Assembly (NCBI GenBank): GCA_027487485.1
Contig: JAIYDN010000052.1
Location: 299,980 to 363,979 of the forward strand
Direction: 5' to 3'
DNA from: Planctomycetaceae bacterium
GTDB lineage: Bacteria > Planctomycetota > Planctomycetia > Pirellulales > Pirellulaceae
Length of the DNA stretch: 64,000 nt
Shown here: positions 43,716-52,883 of the stretch, one piece after another
Layout of the letters: each line of letters opens with the position of its first letter
How positions within the stretch are numbered: the stretch's first letter is position 1
Made by a program: the position numbers and the translations under genes
Notes under the pieces: model-generated
The model's database searches: none
Told to the model about the DNA's origin: nothing
The model's input: the letters and a program-made list of their open reading frames with translations, nothing else

Positions 43716-43743
43716 CATGTAGTTTCAAGCCCCCAAACCCTCG

Positions 43744-45519
43744 TTAGCCAGAGGCAGGAGCGCCATCGGCGCGTGGGTCGCAGGCGGCGGTCCATTGGTT
43801 CTTTTGGTTTGGCTGAACTGGGGCCCGTTGAATCCCTTGCACAATGGCAAGCGTGCCAGCCAACTTGATGTCGTGGCCTTTGGTCTTCAGTTGATCAATC
43901 AACGCATTGGGCATTTTCTCATCCCGATCAAATGGTTTTCCGAGACTAGCTTCGCACGCAAGAACATCAGGTTGCCATTGATGATGAATACGCGACGCTG
44001 CGATCGCATCCCCAATAGGAGCTTCCAGATCTAAGCATCGAAGAAGTGTTTGCAAGGTGGCGTTGATGATTTTTGGGCCTCCCGCTGCACCGCAAGTCAT
44101 CACCGGTTGGTCTTCTAGATCAAGAACCATCGTGGGGCTCATGCTGGATAACGGGCGTTTGCCTGGTTCAATTGCATTGGCTTTCGAACCGATCAATCCA
44201 AAAGCGTTCGGCACTCCGGGCGAGATGCTGAAGTCGTCCATTTGATTGTTGAGTACAACACCTGTGCCAGGGATAATCATTTTGTTGCCCCAGCTGGTGT
44301 TGACGGTAGCGGTAAGAGCGACCCAATTTCCATCTCGATCCGCAGTGGTCATGTGCGTCGTGTGTTTTTTGTTATCGTCAAAAACTTTTCCTTTGGAATC
44401 ATTGTGCCCAGGTACGACCGACGATCTTTCAACATCGATCCGTTTGGCCAGTTCGTCTGTGTACTCGGGCGAGGTCAAGAACGATGGAACCTCCACAAAG
44501 TCGCTATCTCCTAAATAGTAAGCGCGGTCGGCGAATGCTAGTTTCATGGACTCTGCCAGCACATGATAGAAGTTGACGGCATTGCCTTGTCCGTAGAGTT
44601 CCTTCAAAGGGAAGTGGGCTAAGATTTGAAGCATCTGTCGAATGTGAATCCCGCCCGAGCTTGGGGTTGGGAAACCGATAACTTGATATCCTCGATACGA
44701 AGTTCGCAGCGGTTCACGATCGACAGCGCGGTACTGTTCAAAGTCGGAAGCCGACAAGACACCACCTTGCTGTTGGATGTAGGCATTGCAAAGGCTGGCA
44801 AACTGACCTTGATAGAACCAGTCTGCTCCTTGGGTTGCGATTTGTTCGAGCGTGTTAGCAAGGTCCCGTTGGACAAGTAGTTCGCCGACTTCGTAAAGAC
44901 GTCCGTCTGGCTTCAGTAGAATTTTCGCGGAGGCCGGAAACTTAGCGATCGTTTTTTGTTCTTCTTTGAGCGTGTTATGAACCGACCGGGAGACAGGGAA
45001 GCCATCGAATGCTGCCCGAATCGCGGGCTGAAAGAGCGTGCCCCAGGGAAGCTTTCCGAAGCGGCTGTGAGCAGACTTTAGAGCCGCGACCATGCCTGGT
45101 GTTCCGCATGCCAAGGGGCCGTCTTGGCTTAGGCTAACGTCTGCGGTTCCTTGCTTAAGAAACATGTCTTTGGATGCGGCCATTGGGGCTTTCTCTCGCC
45201 CGTCGATTGCATGGCTGGAGCCGTCGCTGGTATGAATTAGCATCAGGCAGCCACCACCGATTCCGGAGTTATGGCCATCGACAACACTCAGGCAAAGAGC
45301 GGCCGCGATGGCCGCGTCGATAGCATTTCCGCCGTTGGTCATCATCGAAGCGGCTGCCTTCGATGCGATCGGATGGACCGTGGCGGCTACGTTTTGTCCC
45401 GTGGCAGTAAGGCTTTGGCTGGCGGAACGAGAGGCATTCTCGGCGTAAAGACTTCTCGACGAAATCGCCAACGCGGACAATGCAGCCGTTTGAGTCAAAA
45501 AGTCTCGGCGTGTTTTCAT
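43744..45519 (-). CDS. ggt: Gamma-glutamyltransferase, exported by Tat
   Basis: 591-residue N-terminal nucleophile hydrolase that transfers or hydrolyses gamma-glutamyl groups of glutathione and related peptides in the periplasm. The N-terminus MKTRRDFLTQTAALSALAISS is a twin-arginine signal. The precursor is expected to cut itself before the Thr in HTTHMT (residues 387-388), which becomes the nucleophile of the small subunit. Glycine and substrate loops are visible as DGHNSGIGGGCLMLIH, PTPSSGGIH, PLSSMSPTMV and CGAAGGPKI. All key parts are present, so it should be active. It stands alone; the 112-base gap to the divergent DUF1415 gene holds both promoters. Confidence 0.93.
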   Translation of the reverse strand: MKTRRDFLTQTAALSALAISSRSLYAENASRSASQSLTATGQNVAATVHPIASKAAASMMTNGGNAIDAAIAAALCLSVVDGHNSGIGGGCLMLIHTSDGSSHAIDGREKAPMAASKDMFLKQGTADVSLSQDGPLACGTPGMVAALKSAHSRFGKLPWGTLFQPAIRAAFDGFPVSRSVHNTLKEEQKTIAKFPASAKILLKPDGRLYEVGELLVQRDLANTLEQIATQGADWFYQGQFASLCNAYIQQQGGVLSASDFEQYRAVDREPLRTSYRGYQVIGFPTPSSGGIHIRQMLQILAHFPLKELYGQGNAVNFYHVLAESMKLAFADRAYYLGDSDFVEVPSFLTSPEYTDELAKRIDVERSSVVPGHNDSKGKVFDDNKKHTTHMTTADRDGNWVALTATVNTSWGNKMIIPGTGVVLNNQMDDFSISPGVPNAFGLIGSKANAIEPGKRPLSSMSPTMVLDLEDQPVMTCGAAGGPKIINATLQTLLRCLDLEAPIGDAIAASRIHHQWQPDVLACEASLGKPFDRDEKMPNALIDQLKTKGHDIKLAGTLAIVQGIQRAPVQPNQKNQWTAACDPRADGAPASG

Positions 45520-45631
45520 AGAACTTAACCTCAGTAATTTAATCCTAGTAATTCAACTTCGGTTTGGAAATCGAGCTTGCACCAGGATGCCGACTGCGAT
45601 TCGATGAATATACTGTTTGACTTTACACGTG

Positions 45632-46207
45632 ATGTCAACGAAAGAAAAACTTCGCATGGAACCATCCGATGAAAAAGTCGTCTCCGCCACGATTGCGTGG
45701 CTTGAGAGGTTCGTTATTGGACTCAATCTGTGCCCGTTCGCCAGAGCGATTCATGTGAAAAACCAAATTCGATACGTTGTCAGCCACGCTCAGAAGAGTA
45801 GTCTTCTGCTGGAGGATTTGAGACAAGAGCTGATTGCCTTCGCTGGCAGTTCTGCTGAGGAAATAGACTCCGTGCTTTTGATTCACCCGCATGCTCTGAA
45901 TGATTTTGCAAACTACAGCGGGTTTTTGGAGCTTTGCAATTTATTGATTGCCGAGCTGGATCTGGAAGGGGTCGTTCAAATCGCGAGCTTTCATCCTGAT
46001 TATCAGTTTGCTGAAACCGAAGCGGAAGACGTAACCAATTACACGAACCGATCCCCGTACCCGATGTTGCATTTGCTACGAGAATCCAGCGTGACGCGAG
46101 CCCTCGAGTCGTTTCCAAATTCTGAAAACATCGTTAATCGAAATATATCGCTCATGAAAGCCATGGGGAAAGCGAAACTCGATGAGCTTTGCTTGTTTTT
46201 TGATTGA
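45632..46207 (+). CDS. DUF1415 family protein
   Basis: About 191 residues. The conserved beginning TIAWLERFVIGLNLCPFARAI, the middle SFHPDYQFAETEAEDVTNYTNRSPYPMLHLLRE and the end NISLMKAMGKAKLDEL are those of DUF1415. Function is unknown; a conserved Cys (LCPF) and His-Pro-Asp could form a metal or redox site. The ATG at 45632 is chosen; TTG at 45617 and ATG at 45656 are alternatives. No export signal. Confidence 0.85.
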   Translation: MSTKEKLRMEPSDEKVVSATIAWLERFVIGLNLCPFARAIHVKNQIRYVVSHAQKSSLLLEDLRQELIAFAGSSAEEIDSVLLIHPHALNDFANYSGFLELCNLLIAELDLEGVVQIASFHPDYQFAETEAEDVTNYTNRSPYPMLHLLRESSVTRALESFPNSENIVNRNISLMKAMGKAKLDELCLFFD

Positions 46208-46261
46208 TTTGCGTTAGGGTGTGCATTCACATTCACACACTTAAATGCAAAGGAACGTTAT

Positions 46262-47152
46262 ATGCCCGAGTTAACTCAGCAAGGACAAAAGATCGTTGGA
46301 GATCTCGCCAACCGTCATGGTTTTTCTACGGATGCAGTCCAGCACATGCTGGTTGCCGTCATGAACGGAAATGGACAGATGGCACAATTTAGCCACCCTG
46401 AGTTTGCCGGATCCGGCCAATGGATGTCTGGCGGAATGACCATGATTGGTGACATGTTCAACAACTATCTGAAGGGGAATATCCAGTCATTGTGCGCCGA
46501 CATTGCTTCGACACTACAGCAACAGGGAACACTTTTTCAATCCGGAAGCTTCCAGTCCCAATCTCAGAACGGAGTGGATTCGCAGAGCCAAATGTCGGGT
46601 GGCGTTCGTGGCAGCTCAAGCCTTTTCGTTCCCGACCCATCTCAAAATTGGTGGCCGACTGATCTGGGTTACCCTAACGCTACAGGAAGCCAAAACCAAA
46701 CTCAGTACGCATACTTTGGGGATTCTTGCCGGTTGGCAGTCAAGACCGGCAGTTCCGTTTGGGTGTATGACACGCTTCAACATCGGATTGGTGGTTTTTC
46801 CCAGCAACAGGGCGCTGGTGGTAGTATTACCTTCAGCAGCCAGTTCGGAACTGTTTCTCTGAGTTCATTGCCTGTTGTGATGCGAGATGGCCAAAAGGTC
46901 ATGCAGAGCTCCTTCGAAGAGCACAACGCATCAGTTGCTGCTGCTGCAGCTGTCGTTGTTCCTTCGGTCCGCACTTCCGAAAACTCACAGTCACGGCCCG
47001 GTTCCAGCTCGAATTTGGCAGTAAGCACCACCGACCCGGCTAGTACCGACGTTTTCGCCGCCATTGAAAAATTAGGAGAACTAAAGACAAAAGGCATTTT
47101 GACGGACGAGGAGTTTTCCCAAAAGAAAAAAGAACTACTGGCACGTCTTTAG
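46262..47152 (+). CDS. SHOCT-domain protein, otherwise unknown
   Basis: 296 residues. A C-terminal SHOCT motif (IEKLGELKTKGILTDEEFSQKKKELL) is clear; this short helical module often mediates oligomerisation. The N-terminal 80 residues are helical and polar (GLANRH-type stretch and MNGNGQMAQFSHPEFAGSGQWMSGGMTMIGDMFN). The centre is Gln- and Ser-rich, then a compact beta domain. There is no signal peptide. AAGGA lies seven bases before the ATG. No clear partner next to it. Confidence 0.8.
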   Translation: MPELTQQGQKIVGDLANRHGFSTDAVQHMLVAVMNGNGQMAQFSHPEFAGSGQWMSGGMTMIGDMFNNYLKGNIQSLCADIASTLQQQGTLFQSGSFQSQSQNGVDSQSQMSGGVRGSSSLFVPDPSQNWWPTDLGYPNATGSQNQTQYAYFGDSCRLAVKTGSSVWVYDTLQHRIGGFSQQQGAGGSITFSSQFGTVSLSSLPVVMRDGQKVMQSSFEEHNASVAAAAAVVVPSVRTSENSQSRPGSSSNLAVSTTDPASTDVFAAIEKLGELKTKGILTDEEFSQKKKELLARL

Positions 47153-47251
47153 GGCAGTGCGGTTGCATGAGTTTCACTAAGGATCTACAATGCCCGCTAT
47201 TACGCCCTTGTTTGTTTTGTACTTGTATACCGGTAGTTCGGGGAGCAGGAT

Positions 47252-48367
47252 ATGGGGTTGGCATTTCGTAAAACAGGGTTCAGAAAAGGTTTCACCTTGG
47301 TGGAGCTTTTGGTTGTAATTGCCATCATTGGCATTTTGGTAGGTTTATTACTTCCCGCAGTTCAATCGGCTCGAGCAGCGGCACGCCGCATGCAATGTAG
47401 TAACAATGTAAAGCAAATTGCTTTAGCTTCTCACAACTTTGAGAGTGCGTACCGGTCGTTTCCTGCTTGGGTGCAAGCTCGGGGCCCTTTAACCGGGCCG
47501 ACTGGTGTTCGTCCAACTTTGTTTGCATCAGGGCATTTTCAGATATTGCCTTACTTGGAGCAGACGGCAATTTTCGATCGTGCAAATGGTATTAGTTTTG
47601 AAGTTCGGACAGAAAAAGTGTCTTCGTTCGCTTGTCCGGAAGACGTTACGTTGAATGCAGGCGGATTTGCGGGGCGTGCTCTGTCCAACAACGCCCCACG
47701 GACTTCGGTGAATGGAATTCCATACGGTGGAACGACCTATGCGATCAATGCCCAAGCCTGCACGGCTCGATATGAAAACGGGCACCCGACGGGTTTAGCA
47801 GGAAAGTTCTCAACGATTACCGATGGATTGAGTAACACGATCTTGATTGTTGAACGGCAAGCGGCATGTTATGGCCATGAATATCCGGCTCGTGGCGTAA
47901 CTCCCAATTTGGGAACAGGTTCTTTCACGTTCAATATCTGGGCCCGAGGTGGACGTACCGGGACACATAGCAATTGGGCGGATGGAGCACCAGGTGCCGC
48001 AGATCTTACGGCCATCAATGGGACCGCAACGGAAGTGTATGCGGGATATACTTGGTGGGATTGTCCTGTTTTCAATGCTACTTTGAGAAATCCCGCCAAT
48101 TTCACAGCTGGGCCTGGACCTCGGACAGCACCGACCTTCCGCAATCCATTTAACGGCGTTCCAAATCCGGGCGGAGTCCAAGGCGGACCGATTCGCGAAG
48201 GGGCTTGCGATTGGCGCCGTCCGCAAGCAATGCACGCCGGAGTTATGATCGCGGGTTTGGCGGATGGAAGCGTGCGAGCAGTTAGCGCTTCGATCAACAG
48301 CGTTACATTCGACCGTGTGTGCATGCCTGCGGATGGCAATGTGAATGGCCAAGACTGGGACGAGTAA
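47252..48367 (+). CDS. DUF1559 protein with a prepilin-type signal
   Basis: 371 residues. Residues 9-35 form a full type IV prepilin signal: RKG followed by FTLVELLVVIAIIGILVGLLLP with Glu at +5. The DUF1559 core AVQSARAAARRMQCSNNVKQIALASHNFES follows, and the C-terminus has the usual DG loop (GLADGSVRAVSASIN). The family is hugely expanded in planctomycetes, probably surface pseudopilin-like proteins; the biological role is unknown. A strong hairpin lies 31 bases after the stop, and a small lipoprotein gene follows, a common planctomycete pair. It needs a prepilin peptidase, which is not in the window. Confidence 0.92.
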   Translation: MGLAFRKTGFRKGFTLVELLVVIAIIGILVGLLLPAVQSARAAARRMQCSNNVKQIALASHNFESAYRSFPAWVQARGPLTGPTGVRPTLFASGHFQILPYLEQTAIFDRANGISFEVRTEKVSSFACPEDVTLNAGGFAGRALSNNAPRTSVNGIPYGGTTYAINAQACTARYENGHPTGLAGKFSTITDGLSNTILIVERQAACYGHEYPARGVTPNLGTGSFTFNIWARGGRTGTHSNWADGAPGAADLTAINGTATEVYAGYTWWDCPVFNATLRNPANFTAGPGPRTAPTFRNPFNGVPNPGGVQGGPIREGACDWRRPQAMHAGVMIAGLADGSVRAVSASINSVTFDRVCMPADGNVNGQDWDE

Positions 48368-48397
48368 CGAGTCCATTGCATAACTACCTTGGTTCAT

Positions 48398-48426
48398 GCG
48401 GGCTGAATGCGCGTCATTCAGCCCGC
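48398..48426 (+). terminator. Strong hairpin between the DUF1559 gene and the lipoprotein gene
   Basis: GCGGGCTGAATG (48398-48409) and CATTCAGCCCGC (48415-48426) make a perfect 12-bp GC-rich stem with the loop CGCGT. Ten bases later comes a T-rich stretch (GGTTTTACGTTTTGTTTTC). It may be a partial terminator or an RNA-stabilising stem that sets a higher DUF1559 level than lipoprotein level. Confidence 0.7.
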
Positions 48427-48466
48427 CACATTCGGTTTTACGTTTTGTTTTCTGGATAATATTCTC

Positions 48467-48892
48467 ATGAGAAGTTTGTTGCATGTAATAGCATTGAGTT
48501 TTTTTTCGGTGATACTGTCTGGATGTGGTGGTGTTGAACCGATGGCTCAAGTTTCTGGAACCGTTACCTTCAAGGGTAAGCCTATTCCGGCTGGGAACGT
48601 GATGTTCACTCCTGACGTGAGTTTGTCTGGCGGACAGGTAAGAATGTTCATGGTGAAGGATGGGGTTTACGATTCATCGAAGGACCCAAGTCCTGGCTTA
48701 AAGCCGGGGAAATACGAGGTTACGGTCATGGGTTATGATGGAAATCAAATTCCCAATTATTTCCAAGGGAAGCAGATATTCAATGCAGTCACTGAGCCAA
48801 TGACGGTTGCCCCAGGGGAGTCCAAAAAAGACTTTGTCGTACCGGATTCAGCCGGAGTCAACGTGAAGATTTTTGAAACGGGAGATTTTTGA
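48467..48892 (+). CDS. Small lipoprotein with a carboxypeptidase-regulatory-like fold
   Basis: 141 residues. The N-terminus MRSLLHVIALSFFSVILSGC is a lipoprotein signal with the lipobox LSGC, so Cys20 should be lipidated. The rest (VSGTVTFKGKPIPAGNVMFTP, GLKPGKYEVTVMGYDG) is the immunoglobulin-like carboxypeptidase-regulatory-type fold often found after DUF1559 genes in planctomycetes. It is probably placed at the cell surface or periplasm; function unknown. The chosen ATG at 48467 gives the lipobox; a longer frame from 48407 would bury it. Confidence 0.82.
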   Translation: MRSLLHVIALSFFSVILSGCGGVEPMAQVSGTVTFKGKPIPAGNVMFTPDVSLSGGQVRMFMVKDGVYDSSKDPSPGLKPGKYEVTVMGYDGNQIPNYFQGKQIFNAVTEPMTVAPGESKKDFVVPDSAGVNVKIFETGDF

Positions 48893-48962
48893 TTTCAGCT
48901 CTGCTGTTGTTTAAAAATCACTCCGAGGCTTTTCTCGCCCTAGACGATAGTCAATTTTTTCG

Positions 48963-51308
48963 ATGTTTGGCATGACATACACTTCGCTGATAAGCTGGTT
49001 GTTATTGGGCACGGTTGTTTTCGCTGCTGACAGCCTTGAGTACAACCGCGATGTTCGTCCGATCTTGGCCGAAAACTGTTTTGCATGTCATGGATTTGAT
49101 AAAGCAAAACGGGAAGCTGGGTTGCGTCTCGATACCATGGAGGGCGCTGTCGAGAAGCTTGATTCCGGACAAGTCGCGATTCAACCGGGCAAGCCGGAGG
49201 AAAGCGAACTGATCCTTCGGATTCTTGCCACCGACGACTCTGTGATGCCGCCTCATGAAACGGGCAAGTCGCTGACGGAAGGTCAAAAAGACGTCTTAAG
49301 GAAATGGGTTTCGCAGGGTGCTCAATACGACAAGCATTGGGCATTTATCGCACCTCAGAAAACGGCAATTCCAGAAAGCAACTTGGCCAAGGCGAACTCG
49401 ACCACCAATCCGATCGACAGTTTCGTTTTGGCGAAGCTTGAAGCAGAAAATCTGTTGCCGTCAGCACCTGCAGATCCGATTACCTTGATCCGCCGTTTGA
49501 ATCTGGACCTGATTGGATTGCCACCTTCCGTTTCAGAGGTGGATGACTTTGTTCTGGCATTTCAACATGACCCAGAATCCGCTCGTAGCCAGCTTGTGGA
49601 TCGACTTTTACGCAGCCCTAACTACGGCGAACGTTGGGGCCGATGGTGGCTCGATCAAGCTCGTTATGCAGATAGCAATGGCTATTCCGTCGATGCGCCA
49701 AGACAAATCTGGAAGTATCGCGACTGGGTTATTGATGCACTGAATCGAGATTTGCCGTTTGATCAATTTACGATCGAGCAACTGGCGGGCGATCTGTTGC
49801 CTGGTGCGACGGAATCGCAACAAGTGGCAACAGGTTTTCATCGCAACACGCAAATCAATCAAGAAGGGGGAATCGATCCAGAGCAGTTTCGGATCGACAG
49901 TGTTTTTGATCGGGTCGCGACAACCGGCACGGTGTGGCTAGGATTAACGATCGGTTGCGCTCAATGCCACGACCACAAATTCGACCCGATCGAACAGAAG
50001 GAGTATTACCGCCTGTTCGCATTCTTCAACAATCAAGATGAACCGCAGCTTACGATTCATAAGCCGGAAGTGAACGCCCCACGATTGATTTCGGAACAAA
50101 AAGAATTAGAAGCAACCTCTGCGGATATTGTGCGCCAAGCAACCGATGCGATTGCTCTGTGGGAACAGTCTTTAACGGAGGAGCAAACCAAATCGTTTTC
50201 GAAAGAGATTCAGCAACTGCTGTCAGGTGACAAATCGAAACGCAATGCCGGCCAAATGAAAAGCTTGTATGCCGTTGGCCCCGGAGTTACCAACGAGCAG
50301 TTTTTGACGATTCAGAATCGGCTAAAAGAAATCGGCAGCTTGCTAGCCGAAGGCGTCAGCACGATGGTCATGAAAGAGCGTGCAACACCTCGAAAGACAA
50401 GCGTTTTCATTCAGGGGGACTTCACTCGCCCGGCAGACGAGGTCACCTGTGGAACGCCAGCGATTCTGCCCCCCTTAGCGACCGGCACGGGCAACTTGAA
50501 TCGGCTGGATCTAGCGAAATGGATTGTGGCCCCGAACAACCCATTGACAGCGAGGGTCATCGTGAATCGAGTTTGGCAGCACTACTTTGGACGCGGGCTG
50601 GTCGAATCAGAAAATGATTTTGGTTTGCAAGGAACATCGCCAACCCATCCTGAACTCTTAGACTGGTTAGCCGTCCATTTTGTCGAACAGGGATGGAGTC
50701 TTAAAGAGTTGCATCGTTTGATCGTGCACTCAAAAACCTACCAACAACAATCGGTGGAGCGTGCTGAATTGACGGAGAAAGATCGCGGCAACTATTGGCT
50801 CGCAAGACAAAGACGATTGCGATTGGAAGGCGAAATCGTGCGCGATGTGGAGCTGGCTGCGTGTGGGCTTTTGTCATCGAAGATCGGTGGGCCACCCGTT
50901 TTTCCACCTATTCCAGACGGCGTTATGAGCCAAGGCCAGGTCAAACGCGAATGGAAGGTCAGCAAAGGCGAAGATCGATACCGCCGAGGGCTTTATACCT
51001 TTGTTTATCGGGCGACTCCGCCGCCGTCGCTGAATGTCTTTGACGCACCCGATGGCTACAGCACTTGCACGCGTCGCCCCCGCAGCAACACCCCACTTCA
51101 AGCCTTGACGCTGATGAACGATGCAAGCTTTTTTGAGTTTGCAGGCGCATTGGAAAAGATCATTCAGACGGAAGGCTTGGATTTCGCCTTTCGGAGATGC
51201 GTATCACGACCGCCGACTCAAGAAGAACTTGAAATCCTTCGAAGTCTTGATTCCTTAAGTGCGGCTCGTGCGTTGCTCAATTTAGACGAAACTGTTACCC
51301 GCGAATAA
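48963..51308 (+). CDS. Cytochrome-c-like DUF1549/DUF1553 protein
   Basis: 781 residues with a signal peptide (ISWLLLGTVVFAA). The planctomycete cytochrome PSCyt1 part comes first, with CFACH (residues 39-43) as haem site and a distal Met possibly in ILATDDSVMPPHE. DUF1549 follows (about 150-360, including YGERWGRWWLDQARYADSNGY and ATTGTVWLGLTIGCAQCHDHKFDP), and DUF1553 lies about 510-765 (NPLTARVIVNRVWQHYFGRGLV, TCTRRPRSNTPLQALTLMND). A second CxxCH (CAQCH) occurs within DUF1549. Larger family members carry a lectin or immunoglobulin-like domain between DUF1549 and DUF1553; here the linker is short. The function is not known biochemically; family members sit beside DUF1501 genes, as here. Confidence 0.9.
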   Translation: MFGMTYTSLISWLLLGTVVFAADSLEYNRDVRPILAENCFACHGFDKAKREAGLRLDTMEGAVEKLDSGQVAIQPGKPEESELILRILATDDSVMPPHETGKSLTEGQKDVLRKWVSQGAQYDKHWAFIAPQKTAIPESNLAKANSTTNPIDSFVLAKLEAENLLPSAPADPITLIRRLNLDLIGLPPSVSEVDDFVLAFQHDPESARSQLVDRLLRSPNYGERWGRWWLDQARYADSNGYSVDAPRQIWKYRDWVIDALNRDLPFDQFTIEQLAGDLLPGATESQQVATGFHRNTQINQEGGIDPEQFRIDSVFDRVATTGTVWLGLTIGCAQCHDHKFDPIEQKEYYRLFAFFNNQDEPQLTIHKPEVNAPRLISEQKELEATSADIVRQATDAIALWEQSLTEEQTKSFSKEIQQLLSGDKSKRNAGQMKSLYAVGPGVTNEQFLTIQNRLKEIGSLLAEGVSTMVMKERATPRKTSVFIQGDFTRPADEVTCGTPAILPPLATGTGNLNRLDLAKWIVAPNNPLTARVIVNRVWQHYFGRGLVESENDFGLQGTSPTHPELLDWLAVHFVEQGWSLKELHRLIVHSKTYQQQSVERAELTEKDRGNYWLARQRRLRLEGEIVRDVELAACGLLSSKIGGPPVFPPIPDGVMSQGQVKREWKVSKGEDRYRRGLYTFVYRATPPPSLNVFDAPDGYSTCTRRPRSNTPLQALTLMNDASFFEFAGALEKIIQTEGLDFAFRRCVSRPPTQEELEILRSLDSLSAARALLNLDETVTRE

Positions 51309-51323
51309 TTTTTTCAGCTGACT

Positions 51324-52772
51324 ATGGCGAACACAACTTTCCTACAACAGCAAACGCGGCGTCACTTCTTCCAACAGTGTGGAATTGGTGTCGGTTCGAT
51401 CGCCCTGGCCGACTTGATGGCAGCCTCCATGCAGGGCTCAGGAGCCGAAACTGCCGGCAATCCACTTGCTCCCAAGCCGACTCATTTTCCCGCTCGGGCG
51501 AAGCGAGTCATTTTTATGTTCATGGCAGGCGGACCTTCGCAATTGGATCTGTTTGACCACAAGCCGATGCTGAATCAGCTGAATGGTCAGCCCATCCCGC
51601 AAAGCTATCTGGAGGGAAAACGTTTTGCGTTCATGGACAGCAGCCATCGCATCAACTTGCTGGGCTCCCGCAGGTCCTTTCAGCAATATGGACAAAACGG
51701 TGCTTGGGTTAGCGACCTGTTGCCTCACACGGCAAAAATCGTCGATGAGTTGACATTCATTCGAACTTGCAAGACCGACCTTTTCAATCATGCCCCCGCC
51801 AAACTGTTCATGAACACGGGCACGGGGCAATTCGGACGCCCGAGCATGGGGGCTTGGCTGACCTACGGTTTGGGCAGTGAATGCGAAGACTTGCCTGGGT
51901 TTGTCGTTCTTCAAAGCGGACCTCGCGGCCCACGCGGTGGATCTGTCTTATGGGGAAGCGGCATGCTTCCCACAACCTACCAAGGCGTACCGCTTCGTAA
52001 CCAAGGCGAACCTATTCTTAATCTCACCACCCCTGATTCCATATCGAACGCGCAGCAAGTCCAGGTTTTGGATGCGGTTCGTAAATTGAACGCAAAGCGA
52101 CTTGCGGAAACAGGCGACGAAGAAATCGCGACTCGTATCAACGCATACGAAATGGCGTATCGGATGCAAAGCAGTGCACCGGAATTGATGGACACCAACC
52201 AAGAGAGCCAAGAAACCCTCGATCTTTACGGCATTAAAGATCCCAAGGAAACGAGCTTCGCCCGAAATTGTCTTTTGGCTCGTAGGTTGGTGGAGCGAGG
52301 TGTGCGGTTTGTTCAGCTGTATCACACGAATTGGGATCATCACGGTGGGCCTACGGAAAATCTTGAAGAACATCTGCCCTCCATTAGCCGTGAGATTGAT
52401 CAATCCGGGGCCGCGCTGGTGATGGACCTAAAGCAACGCGGGTTGCTGGAAGATACCATCGTGATCTGGGGTGGTGAATTTGGGCGCACCCCGATGGGCG
52501 AGGTTCGCGAGTCGACCGGCCGCAATCATCATATTGATGCATTTACAATGTGGTTCGCTGGCGGCGGCTTCAAACCAGGTACCATTTTTGGTGAAACCGA
52601 TGAGTTCGGTTTCGGACCCGTTGATCATTCGGTCCACGTTCGAGATATCCATGCTACGCTTCTGCATCAACTGGGGCTCAATCACGAACGCCTGACGATT
52701 CGCTCGCAGGGATTGGATTTTCGATTGACTGGCGTGCAGCCTGCGAAAATCATCAATGAGGTTCTTGCATAA
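51324..52772 (+). CDS. DUF1501 protein, sulfatase-like fold
   Basis: 482 residues, 15 bases after the DUF1549/1553 gene and clearly its operon partner. The N-terminus QTRRHFFQQCGIGVGSIALADLMAA is a twin-arginine-like signal. DUF1501 segments are VIFMFMAGGPSQLDLFDHKP, FVQLYHTNWDHHGG, VIWGGEFGRTPMGE and GRNHHIDAFTMWFAGGGFK, which resemble alkaline-phosphatase-superfamily sulfatases with the metal-binding Asp and His residues conserved but without the Cys/Ser-x-Pro-x-Arg modification motif. The pair is among the most typical of Planctomycetes. Its substrate is unknown. Confidence 0.92.
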   Translation: MANTTFLQQQTRRHFFQQCGIGVGSIALADLMAASMQGSGAETAGNPLAPKPTHFPARAKRVIFMFMAGGPSQLDLFDHKPMLNQLNGQPIPQSYLEGKRFAFMDSSHRINLLGSRRSFQQYGQNGAWVSDLLPHTAKIVDELTFIRTCKTDLFNHAPAKLFMNTGTGQFGRPSMGAWLTYGLGSECEDLPGFVVLQSGPRGPRGGSVLWGSGMLPTTYQGVPLRNQGEPILNLTTPDSISNAQQVQVLDAVRKLNAKRLAETGDEEIATRINAYEMAYRMQSSAPELMDTNQESQETLDLYGIKDPKETSFARNCLLARRLVERGVRFVQLYHTNWDHHGGPTENLEEHLPSISREIDQSGAALVMDLKQRGLLEDTIVIWGGEFGRTPMGEVRESTGRNHHIDAFTMWFAGGGFKPGTIFGETDEFGFGPVDHSVHVRDIHATLLHQLGLNHERLTIRSQGLDFRLTGVQPAKIINEVLA

Positions 52773-52883
52773 GTGCTGAGACGATGGGGCTAGGTTTGCT
52801 ATCCTGGTAAGATGATGTTGGTTGGCCGCTCGGCGACCGAATGTTCATCTGATTTTATATGCCCCATTAAGTGGAACAAGAAA

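Larger units (their letters stand above)
43272..43743. other. Gene-free stretch holding REP-like repeats
   Basis: 472 bases between the LysR gene and the end of the gamma-glutamyltransferase gene. Open frames here are short and unlike any known protein. It contains three units of the GAGCCGCAGGCGCTAGCCGCG family and a second inverted-repeat family, listed separately. The middle (about 43340-43585) shows nothing recognisable. Confidence 0.7.
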
